Source: Lates calcarifer (taxonomy: Eukaryota; Chordata; Actinopteri; Centropomidae). Taken from it: a DNA stretch of 64,000 bases. This document shows, piece by piece, positions 43,501 to 54,791 of the stretch. Each line of letters starts with the position of its first letter. Position 1 is the first letter of the stretch. A program made the position numbers and the translations under genes. Below the pieces are notes generated by a model. That model saw only the letters and a program-made list of their open reading frames with translations, had not been told where the DNA came from and made no database searches. The stretch spans positions 26,105,074 to 26,169,073 of the forward strand of contig NC_066842.1 of NCBI RefSeq assembly GCF_001640805.2, in the 5' to 3' direction.

Positions 43501-46236
43501 AAGGGCTCTGAGCTCTGATTGTTAACAGTTAACAGATCCTCCTCTTCAGCTCTGACCTGACTCTACCATGTCTGATGCTTTATTTAGTGGACGCATGTAA
43601 GTAGTGGTTACATATAAAGAAGCAGTCCATGTTACTGTCCAATATTTAATCGTTGTCTCCTTCATGTCTTGTTTCCTAACTTCCTCTTGCTCCGCCCACT
43701 ACTCTTCTCTAAATCTATTCTCCACCCCTCCTTCCTTCCTTCTCCCTCAGCTGTGTAAAAGCCCCTGTCCCAAGGCCAAGTCACCACCCCCCACCTCCTC
43801 ACCTGAACTCCCAGCCCATTCAGTCAGACTGCTTGGTTGCAGGAAATTCTTCCCATGTGGCACCGTCACTCTTGAGATACAACTGGGAATATGATTACTG
43901 ATCTGATTGAAGTGTTTACCTGGAAATGTTGATTAGTTCAGGAATGACTCTTTACCTTTTGTTAACACCTTCATCTTTACCTCATATTCACCTTGTTGGA
44001 AATTTGGACATTTTTGCATCCTGGATCATTTGGAAAACATTGTTCTGCTTCTGGACAGCTTGTTTAGCTTCTAAACATGGATTCTGACCTGGATCTGGAC
44101 ATAGACGTGGTCCACATGTACACAGGCTAGGTGAACACGGCCAGCATCACCACTCAGGATATGTGGGCTTCAGGAGTCAGGATCTGTGAGGATTAGAAGA
44201 CTGACAGGTCATTTATTATAGAAATGTGACTTTAATTCCCGAGGCTTTGACTTCAGACTAAAGATTTAAAGATTTTTTGATGACAAAGATAAAGGTGTGT
44301 GTTTTTCTTCCTTTTCGTCTTTCACGGTTTTGTCATTTGATGGGCTTCAGTGTCTGTGGATAAGAGAAAATTCATCCTTTCATTCATCTACCATCCACTG
44401 AACTCTGCTTTACTTTTCAGAGGAAAAAATCTAATTAGTTAGAAACCTCATGTTTATTCAGTCAGTAAAGGAGAAGTGTTTTCATCCCTCATTTCAGTCA
44501 TTCCAGAAAACAGCAGGTTGTCACTGTGCTGAGGTCAGTGTAGCACAGCAGATGTAACCTTGGAGCTAATTGCACTTGCCCTCCTCCAAGATCCTGACTA
44601 ATCCTAGCTCCCAACATGCCAACAACCCCTTCTGGTGACTGTGGCCCTCTAATCAAACAGTCCATGTTACTGTCAGCTTGTTATCTGGCCTGTGGCCCTG
44701 GGGCATTCAGACCACATTCAGCATGCTGCTATAATCCACCACAGATCACATACTGAGCACCAGCTCCTTTGTCTGCTGCCCTCACACACATATCCCACAT
44801 ACAGTTCAATATATGACCTTGTCCTATCAAATTGTCCTTACTGTTGACAGTGTGCTGTGTAGATTCTCCAGAGCACTAGGGGCACAGTCTCATTGCTTTT
44901 ACATTGTTTAAATACAAATGTTTCATGTTTTTAGAAATTCTATGCTCTTCTGTTGTATGGAGGCTGAGATGTCACAGATTGACCTTTAAAACCTGGACAA
45001 ATAAAACCAGATCATTTCATTCAAATTGAAAACTGGGGAAACAAATTCTTAATTCTTAGTTTATGTTTTATAATTGTCCCTAAAGAACCTGTCGATGACA
45101 TGATGACACATGAAAACAATGTAAACCTTTTCTCCTGGTTCTCCTGGATTTCCTAGATTAGATCCATGGGAACAGTGCTTCAGTGCAGGGATGTAAACGT
45201 GTACGTCCACATGGGTGTGTAACGATATAAATATCAGTGTGTCTGTGCTGTGTGGGCCTGCCCAAGCGAAGGCAGGAGGTAATTTCATGAATGAAAGGAC
45301 AGGATTGTTTCTCCGTTCAACTGCTCCTGAGCACCAGCCAAATCCAGGCTGGCCTTTATTTAGAGCTATTAACCTACAGACAGGGAGAAGGGGGAGGCAG
45401 AGGGGCTGATGGGAGGGGGGGTGAGTGAGGAAGAAGAACAGACATTTAGGAAGTATTCAGCTGTAAGTTCTTTCACTTTCAGTGATTGAATGTCCATACA
45501 ATCTGAGTCAGTTACTCTCTGATGGTGTTTGACATTATTTTGTAGCGTAGCAGCAGTGCTGCTTCTAGCAGTTTTATCAGCAGTGATATGATTTCTTCTT
45601 CCTCACAGCAGTAGTAGTAATAGTAGTAGAAGAAGAAGAAAAACAGGAAGTTGTATCATTAGTTCTAGCAGCAGTACTAGTGGGAGTTGAGTAGTAATAC
45701 TGTAACAGTAGCAGGTGCTACTCTGGGTCATTAGCCTCCTCTTTGCTTCTCCTGGCACTGTTTCTCCATGATGTCAGTGACAGATGCTGGTGTGTTTCAG
45801 TCCACAGTGGCTGATGAAAGGTTTCACAGAAAAATAAATAAAGAAAAACAGGAAATGACACTTGGGTCAACTAATGAGGAATTACAAGCTCTCCTAGTCA
45901 GAGCCTTCAGTACAACTCCACAGACCCCCCCACACACACACTCTGACTCACATGACAAGTACAAGACCTGTGTTGATACAGGTCCTTTCCTGTGCTGTAC
46001 AACATGCTCAGGTTCCTCACATGTGCAGTGAGGTGACAGCCAGTGTTTACCCACAAATAATTTGTGTTTCTCTATCAATGCCTGCCTTCTATCTGCTCCC
46101 TCTCCCTGCACTTTCACCCTTTCTAACATAAACTCTTCCACTCCCTCCCTCTACTCCTGCCTCATCTTCACTCCACACACCTCTCTACCTTTCTCTCTGA
46201 TTCTGACCTCTGCCTCTCGTCCTCCCTCACCTTCAG
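40524..46236 (+). other. has3 intron 1, no internal gene
   Basis: About 5.7 kb without a recognisable protein or RNA gene. It includes an (AGT)n/(AGA)n stretch near 45606-45640 and otherwise unremarkable AT-rich DNA. Confidence 0.45.
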
Positions 46237-49200
46237 ATGCCCTCTCGCTTCAGGAACACGCTGAACATCGTGGTGACCACCCTCTTTGCTGCGGTGGTCC
46301 TCTTCACCATCCTGCTGGCCTACGTCACAGGTTAATTTGTGATTTATACATGGTACAGAGAATCGTACCTGAGAATCAAACCAAGTCATGGTCATGTTTG
46401 TTTTTTAAACGTATTTCCACTGTGTCTCTTTGTTATAAAGGTTACCAGTTCATCCACACTGAACAGCACCACCTTTCCTTTGGCCTCTATGGTGCCTTCC
46501 TCTCCCTCCACCTCTTTCTTCAGAGCCTTTTCGCCTTCCTGGAGCATCGGCGCATGAGGAGTCCCGCCCGGCCTCAGTACCTCCGTCGCTCTGTGGCCCT
46601 CTGCATCGCTGCCTTCCAGGAGGACCCAGACTACCTGAGGAAGTGCCTGCGCAGCATCCGTCGAATCTCCTTCCCTGGCCTGAAGGTGGTGCTGGTGGTG
46701 GATGGGAACCGGCCAGAGGACCGCTACATGATGGACATTTTCCAGGAGGTGATGGGTGGGGCTGACCAGGCCGGCAGTATGGTGTGGAAGGGAAATTACC
46801 ACAGTGATGGGAGTGGAGGGGAAGGTGTCGGAGGTGGAGGGAGGAGCACAGTGCACATGGAGGAGGCGGCACGAGTCGCTCAGTTGGTCAGAAGCTGTCG
46901 ATACTCCTGTATCATGCAGGAGTGGGGAGGGAAGAGAGAGGTGATGTACACTGCCTTTAAAGCACTGGGGGACAGTGTGGACTATGTACAGGTAAGAACC
47001 CCAGACAGAAAACAGTGAAAATTTATCTGCAGTGACAGAGGACAGAAGAGGGCCATGAGAACAAAATATCAAATAAATCTTATCACACTGTAGTGTTATA
47101 AAATGTTTGAGTTTAAGGGCCACCACCAATATTTCACATGAAGATCTGTTTATTTATAATGTGGAGTAACTCTCAGCCTGTGAGAAGAGGAAATAACATC
47201 ACTATGTTATTACTATATATACTATGTAACTCTAAGGCTTGAAACCACAATCCTTGATTCCTCTGTGAACGTCCTTCCAGGTCTTCAGTCTTCAACTGGT
47301 CTCTGACATCTTCCCATAACCTCAGTACAGTGCTCCTGATCAGACTTGATCTCCTACAGCGACCATCTCTGATTTTATGCATCAGGTCACCAGTGATTCA
47401 AGTTTCTGAGACCCAGATTTCTCCACTGTGCAGCTCAGTTGATGACTGTTAGAGGAGAAGTGAAGGAATCACCAAAACAGTTATGATTCGTCCTGTGGGG
47501 ACGTTTGTGAGCCCATTTATATTCATCTGCACACTGATATAATATCAGCTCTTTCTCTATGTTGGTGCATACAAATGTCCACAATAACACAGGAAAATGA
47601 ACTTTTTTCATTTCCTGTGGATAATGACAGTATATTTCTGAGTAAAACCTTTTAAGTAGCATTAAATTTGGTAAGATACATGTTTAACACTTACAATAAG
47701 TACAACACAGTAAATGAGCATCTATGGATGGCATGAGTCTCCAAAGACCAAAATTAAAGACTAATTCTAATCCTAAATTTAAACCAAACAACCAAATGAA
47801 AATCTGAAAACTCTATTTTGAATGTCTGTGTTTGACCTAAAACTCACTGAACACACAAGTCAATATCATATAAAAAGTTTACTTTGAACTCCAAACTGAT
47901 GGACCTGTGTTGGACAGCCAACACAGGTCCATCAGTTTGGACTCCTCACAGCAAGCTGTTGCCTCTCCTCTGTGTCTTTGCTGTGGGTCAAAGGTCATGT
48001 CCACAGCTGACCCAGTGCCGCACAGTTACAATGAACCAGCTGGGATCTCAGTCAGCAGCCTTTCATTTCTCTCATGGATCTTAGTATTAATGCTACTCAG
48101 TGCTCTGCAACACCTGTAACCTTGAATTGACCAGTGTAAACAGCTGAATGTGTGTGTGACCTCAGTGTTATTATACCCTGTGTGTTTGTTGTGTCGTTCT
48201 TCAGGTGTGTGACTCAGACACAGTTCTTGATCCAGCATGTACCATCGAAATGCTGAAGATCCTGGAGGAAGATCCGATGGTGGGAGGAGTTGGTGGTGAT
48301 GTACAGGTAAAATACACAGTAATACTTCTCAGTCACAATGGAATGACGGTCGACTGTAAAAGTCAACTTACAGACTCTTGACCAGGGGAGGGGACTGACT
48401 GATCACTAGAACATGATGAAAAGGTCAAATTAACTCATTTGATTTTCCTTTTCTTCTCAACTTATTTCTCTACACTTTCCTGTTCTCCAGATCCTCAACA
48501 AGTATGACTCGTGGATCTCCTTCCTCAGCAGTGTGCGCTACTGGATGGCCTTCAACATCGAACGAGCCTGCCAGTCCTACTTTGGATGTGTGCAGTGTAT
48601 CAGTGGCCCTCTGGGCATGTACAGGAACTCCCTGCTCCAGCGCTTCCTGGAGCCCTGGTACCACCAGACCTTCCTCGGCTCCAAGTGCAGTTTTGGCGAC
48701 GACCGCCACCTCACCAATCGGGTGCTCAGCTTTGGCTACAAGACGAAATTCACAGCACGGTCGCAGTGCCAGACTGAGACACCAACCCAGTATCTGCGTT
48801 GGCTCAACCAGCAGACTCGATGGAGCAAATCCTACTTTCGTGAGTGGCTCTACAATGCCCTGTGGTTCCACAAGCACAGCCTCTGGATGACCTATGAGTC
48901 TGTGGTCACAGGCTTCTTCCCCTTCTTCTTGGTTGCAACTGTCATCCATCTCTTCTACCGTGGAAGGCTATGGAACATCCTGCTCTTCTTACTGACGGTT
49001 CAGCTGGTTGGGATGGTGAAGGCCACCTATGCCTGTTTCCTACGTGGTAGCCTGGTCATGATTTTCATGTCACTCTACTCTCTGATCTACATGTCCAGCT
49101 TGCTCCCTGCCAAAATATTTGCCTTGCTCACCATCAACAAGGCCGGATGGGGGACGTCAGGCCGCAGGAAGATTGTCATCAACTTCATTGGCGCGGTGCC

Positions 49201-49420
49201 TGTCACGGTGTGGGCCTTGGTGCTGCTGGGAGGTGTGGTGTATACAGTCTACTGTGAAACGCAGGAGCCCTTCAGTGAGACAGAGAAAGCCCTGTTGATA
49301 ACAGGGACAATACTCTATGCCTGCTACTGGCTCATTCTGCTGGTGCTCTACCTTGTGATCGTAGCCAAACGGTGTAACAAGAGGGAGGAGCAGTATCACC
49401 TGCCGTATGCTGAGGCATAG
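46237..49420 (+). CDS. has3: Hyaluronan synthase 3, 4 coding exons, 558 aa
   Basis: Coding exons 46237-46330, 46441-46991, 48205-48306 and 48491-49420; all junctions keep frame. The 558 residues compare with 553 in human HAS3. This family-2 glycosyltransferase of the plasma membrane polymerises UDP-GlcNAc and UDP-GlcA into hyaluronan and extrudes it. Two N-terminal membrane segments (about residues 10-30 and 43-68) precede the cytosolic catalytic domain. Catalytic motifs are DGN at 119-121, DSD at 218-220, GDD at 318-320 and QQTRW at 356-360. Several C-terminal membrane segments follow, with LLFLLTVQLVG and SLYSLIYMSSLLPAK. The sequence fits HAS3 better than HAS1/2 (YFREWLYNALWFHKH, TINKAGWGTSGR). 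Residues 153-166 form a Gly-rich loop. The 110-bp first coding intron splits codon 32 and seems absent from the mammalian genes I recall. Confidence 0.95.
47890..47941. repeat. Perfect 24-bp inverted repeat with 4-base loop in a has3 intron
   Basis: The arms 47890-47913 and 47918-47941 are exact reverse complements around the loop ACAG. The core arm is 'ccaaactgatggacctgtgt' plus 'tgg'. It sits in the intron between coding exons 2 and 3. The arms are not low complexity. Confidence 0.95.
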
Positions 49421-49840
49421 ACCTGTTACCAGACAGACTGGTGGACATTTGCACCAGCCACATCTCACTGTAGTGTGGTCTCTGTTGACCCTGTGCACTG
49501 CTAGAGTGATGAACTGTGGAGCAGGAACACACTCACATCTTCATCACTGGTGCTAAAAAGGTGACTGGATCCATACAGCTCTCCCATTCTTATCATTCTC
49601 AATGGTGCTTCACATCGAATAACCAAACCAAAAGGAACTGACCAAGGTTATTAAGTGTTGTAATACTGACTATTAGAACATTAGGTAGTTTATGGGTACA
49701 GATTAGCTGTCTGCAGTCTGGTGTCTCTAATTGACATAAAGCAGGAAAAGGCGCAAAATAAGAGTCAGAGACATAAAGATCTTAGTCTCCGTTTTTCGTG
49801 TTCTTCATTTTAATAAAGATGAGATGTAATCAAATGTAAT
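49421..49840 (+). other. has3 3' UTR with poly(A) signal
   Basis: AATAAA at 49812-49817 lies about 390 bases after the stop codon, within 'ttttaataaagatgagatg'. End of transcript inferred. Confidence 0.55.
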
Positions 49841-50105
49841 GGAACTGAGCTTCTATTATAAACACCAACAAATAAAATAGACAGGCATTTCTCTCAGATT
49901 AAGGAACCTCAGATGGATTGAAATTCATCTGAGAGGAGTTCAGACACAAGACAAAGTCAGTGTAACACATGGTGCAACTGCCTCCAGAATCGATTCAAAG
50001 ACTTGACTAAGCAGAAATGAATAGATGTGAATCTGCAAAGATGTGTCAGCACAAAATGAAAATTGCCCTCAACCCTTACAAACCCTCACCCCCCCTTACC
50101 CAGAA

Positions 50106-50150
<45 letters not shown>

Positions 50151-53100
50151 TATTTGTATATGAGTTCTAACCTAGCTACAGCTACATATAGTTGGTATGG
50201 AATTGTTTGTGAACAACAAACATTAACTGAAAAATCAGTCCAGCTAAACTCAAGTGAAAACTTGTTCTGTCAACACACCTTAAAGCACAGGTGAGGGTTT
50301 TTACATGTCCATGATCATGCCATATGTGTGTTGAAAGCATTGCTGGTTGCTGTAATCATTCCTCTCCTCTTCCCTTCTCATTCTATCTATCACTTTCCAG
50401 ACTGTCCTGAAGCAGTAGCTCTGCTCAGACGACATACTTTAACCTCTTGTACTGTAAACACAACAAAGACAGTGAACAAGTTTATTCCCAAATGTCAAAG
50501 TAACAGAGTTTCACTGGGATTAGTAACTGTGATATAATTAATTAATTTCATATTGTAATCCTGCACATTAGATGCTAGTCAAAACAGTAACCATGTTACT
50601 TCAACAGATCACTGAGTAACATGTTCCTGCTCATCACTGAATATGAGGTTGCAGCAGACTGAAAGTATTTTCCTCTTTCTCTTGTTTCCACTCTGTTAAG
50701 TCAAGGACACTTTATCCCTCAGACAGTGCAGTTTAGTCACAGAGGGACAGACAGGTACAGGAGAAAAGATCACGACCTAAAACTCTTAACAAACATTAAC
50801 ACACAAGAACTGTATGAAGATGGACTTTAACGTCCACAGCGGTCCTTTAAGTGATCACAGCATCCTGAGGCTGGATGCTGCATCTGAGGCTGGATGCTGT
50901 GATGGTGTTGACCAGCCTTGGTGTTCTCTCATCAGCCATAAACAGCACAATCACCTGCTCCAGCTGTTTTCTGTGAAACAGCTGTGATTTACCAGACAAT
51001 CTCTTTCTCAACATGTGACCTGCAGTTGCATTTTTGGTGCTGTTGAAGTGTCCAATGAGTAACTTATTGTTGTACATTGTGGTCCAATGCTCAGCTGAAA
51101 GTAGCCATGGGTCGTAGTTTCATTCAGAGATGTTTTTATATATAGTCATGTTTACATGTTGTAAAGCTGTCAGATGATGTTTTACTACTGGACTTTCTCC
51201 TCTCTTACCTGGACAGGTGAATGGTTTTTTTTACCAGGTGTAGACTTTGTTCATTCATTCCACCAACAAGAGTAATGACTGAAAACCAAAGAGATTTCTT
51301 CAAAGTGACGGCTCTGTTTTTATTTCAGATGATTTCAGATCAGTGTGAGCACCTTCACCATTATCTGTGGACATTTCCTCTTTGTACCATTTAAATTATG
51401 TTCATATTGTTTTATTCTGAGTGGGCTGTATGTTTTAACTTGAAAGTTCAGAAAAGACACACACATTAAAAGAAAGCTGTGTTTCTGGTCTGTCTCGGCC
51501 TCTCTGATGGTCGAGCAGCGATGCAACACATCCTGTTTCCTGATTTTCTGCTGTTTCTCTCTGGCATTTCACTGGAATTTTCCTAAGTCATTCAAATTCA
51601 TTCTGTTTTTGACACAATCCTCCCATTCATAGTAAACTCAAAATGTCTCCATGATTTAAATGACTGCTCTGACATTTTCCTCAAGATGTTTCAATGTTCT
51701 GATCAGATCTTTTCTTCAGTGTTGTATGTTCACTCAGATAAAGAAGACTGGACCAGAGCATCTATGTTTTAACATGAGAGGCCTAAAATACCTGATGAAT
51801 GAATGAATCTGCTCAATGACAGGTTGTAGAGATCAACCTTTCTTCTTTTGTCAGTGGAAGTAAACAGTCAGGAAGGACAGTAAACAAAGGTCTGAAAGGT
51901 CAAACCAGGGTCACTGCAATTATATGATTTGTGAATCATGAGGCCAACAGATGCTCACCACTGTCAGAGTCGGTCTGTTCTATCTCGGTAAGTTTTCTAT
52001 GAAGCTTGCTGTGGGTTCATTCAGTGTCCCTTGTCACCCCAGTTTGCTCCATCACATGGTGCTGTATGTTGAAAATGAGTGCTTGGATTTTCTGTCTGTA
52101 TCAGTAGAGGTCATCTTCCTCAGGGCAAAGTGAACATTTCCTGTCACCTGTTCATTTGTGGAGTGGAAACAGAGATTATGTGTATTGTAAATATTGTTTT
52201 CAGGCCTGCCTGAGGTGGAGAGGTTGTTTTTTAATAAAGAGAAAATGTAATAAAGGACCACAGTAACAGATTTTATTTTAATACACCTTGATGTCAGCAG
52301 TACCTGCTTCTGCCTGTTCTAGTGTAGGTTAAACATTAATGTAATGCTGCCACTCTCTGGGGTTACGTATTTGGTTTACCTGAGGCCTGCACTAGGAAGC
52401 GAGGTTACTGTCTTATCAGGGTAAATTCAGGAGTAATTTAGTGAAGTCAGGTGTAACTTCCCGATTAACCCGTAATATGAAAGGTGGATAGGTATGTAGT
52501 AAGTATGTAGTGGATGGTAGAGATATGTGGACCAAAGGATGGTGTTTTTTATGCTCTGCATTTTCCATTTTCACTCTGTTATTTTAATTTGTAATTTTTA
52601 TGCTTATATTTCATCCAGGTTCAGATTTCCATTGAGGCTGCAGCTGAAATACTGTTAACATGAAGTTCATACTGAACATAACAGCATTACATTCATACAG
52701 CCTGAGTGTTCCAGGCAGAACATCATTAACAGTGAGTAACAGCTTAGTTTCAGAAATGTGACCCATGTGTTGGACTGTACATGTCCTTACATCTCATATT
52801 ACAGATTAAGAATCCAGAGAACAACTCCCTGGCTTTGTTGGCAGCCTCAGTTTACCATTGTGTTGTTAAAAGTCTCTAATTACTTGCAAGCCGACAGAAT
52901 AAACGTGCACTCCTCATCTGAGAAACATGGTGCACGCCTGTTTCATGCACACACACAAACTCATATTAATACTGACTCAAGTTACTGACATCTTAACCAT
53001 CGTCATAGTACCGTTTAACACAGATCGAGGCAGTCAGGGTTTGTCAGCCCCGACCTCCCTTGATAATCCCGAGTTAAATCAGAGGAGGTTAAACTGCCTT

Positions 53101-54495
53101 CGTAGTACAGGCCTCTGGTCTGTTGTCCACTCTGTCAAACACCTTCATATTACAGTGTGTAGTGAACTCAGTTCTTCTGGGTGCTGCTGGCTGAGCTTCA
53201 GACTGCCCACATCCATGAACATGGTGTCATTTGACTTAAATGAGGACAGCTCTTCTTCTTTATTCATTTCACAGCATAGTGAATCCAGATGAAGAGCCAC
53301 TGATGATGTTATGTGGGAAATGTCAGTCACTGACGATGGAGTTTGACAACATGCTTCTAGGTACGACTTTAAAAACACATCACCAGGATGCTTGACCCTG
53401 TGTGTATGTGTGTGTGCTGAGGTAAGGAGTCAGAAGCTTTACAGCAGCTGAATGAATTGATCCATTCAGTCACTGCTCTCTGAGAGAACCTTTTTTCCCT
53501 CCAGGGGTTACACCTCGATATGGAAGCCGCCTCCAACAAACACACACACACACACACACACAGTGAATGTTTTGGCAACATGTCAAAGACTGGGTCAAAT
53601 ATTTTAGTAGTAATAATATAGTTTATTACCACACTTGATCAGAGCATCACACTGACTGTGACCACACAGGCAGTTTTATATCCTCATGCTCTTAGTCTTC
53701 AGTACTGAGCTTCAAGTTGTTCCTTTTTATACAAGAACACTGTTTACTCTTATAGTGTTCAGTGTCAGGATTGGACAGCTCTGATGTTATTACAGGTCTC
53801 CACCCTCACTGTCACAGAGAGGGAGGTCCACTCTACAGCTTACTGTATATCCCTGTTCATGTCATCACCACGCAGCAGCTCCACATTTATCATGAGCAGA
53901 TGGTCATCTGTGTGTAGGAAGGAATCACTCTGTGGCTGATCAAACCGATTGAACAGTGTCTTTCATTTATAAAGATGAACTTGGATCCCTGCAGGGGCAG
54001 CAGGTTAGGCTGTGTATTCAAAGAGTAGATTAATTTCACTCTCCATAACTATCTCCTGGTGAGAAAGTCATGTTTTCTCTGACGCTGAACTGTTGAGCTG
54101 TGGCATCTGAGAAAACTGAGACTGGGGTTTGAAAAATGTGAGTGTTTACCAGACAGGGAGGCTATGGTGAAGGACACTGTCGAGTTTCATTATGGGAAGT
54201 GTTGGACAGGCCTTCTGCAGCTTGACCTATATCAGGTCCTCAAAGTCTCAGCCTGAGTTATCTCAGCCTCTGCAGCTTCACTGTTCAATCCTGTTGGAGA
54301 ACAGACTAGGTGAACCATCAGTCAGTGGAGTAAAACAGGTCTGATGGCAGCAGGTATCAGTTATTTATAACAGTCAAACACTTGAGCGTGAACGTTGAAA
54401 ACCTTTTGGGACCCAACTCTAAACAACCCCAGTTTACAGTTCATGTTATATCATTTTATAACATAATGTTAATCTGTCCTGATCATCTCTAAAAT
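49841..54495. other. Intergenic region between has3 and chtf8, no gene recognised
   Basis: No frame resembles a known protein. Simple repeats are (CA)n at about 50108-50147 and 53540-53562. A small direct repeat 'gaggctggatgctg' occurs twice near 50867-50900. The minus-strand frame at 50847-51077 is coherent but unrecognised, and nothing around it supports a gene. Confidence 0.5.
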
Positions 54496-54497
54496 AC

Positions 54498-54503
54498 TTT
54501 ATT
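54498..54503 (-). terminator. Likely chtf8 poly(A) signal
   Basis: TTTATT on the plus strand is AATAAA on the minus strand, about 290 bases after the chtf8 stop. It was the first canonical hexamer seen downstream. Confidence 0.4.
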
Positions 54504-54791
54504 TTTCCGCACACAGAAAGACCTGAACCAGCATTAGACAGTCATGGTCTGTCAGGAAAACAACACAACATTCATTCATACATGTGAGTACTCATTAAAG
54601 TCTCTGTTTGACTCAGTTCAGGTTAAAGGTCGACAGTATTGATCAATATAAAGGTGTAGTATTTTATCAGTTGCACAACAAATCAAACTGCCTGATATCA
54701 GAGTTGAGACAACGTGAAGCTCACAGAGATTTATAAAACAGTCTAGAACAGTAAAGGTCAGACACATGACCTCTGACCCCACAAGGAAATG

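Noticed and set aside
46062..47018. 318-codon open frame as the has3 N terminus
   Set aside because: It reads through the 110-bp intron in a frame that does not encode the HAS N terminus before 46330. Splicing 46330 to 46441 restores the conserved AYVTG-YQF join.
47890..47941. microRNA precursor
   Set aside because: The loop is only four bases and the stem about 24 bp, too short and too perfect for a typical pre-miRNA; kept as an unexplained hairpin.
50847..51077. Minus-strand frame that looks coherent (LRKRLSGKSQLFHRKQ)
   Set aside because: No family recognised, no exon partners found nearby, and it contains a short direct repeat; could be chance or a decayed repeat.
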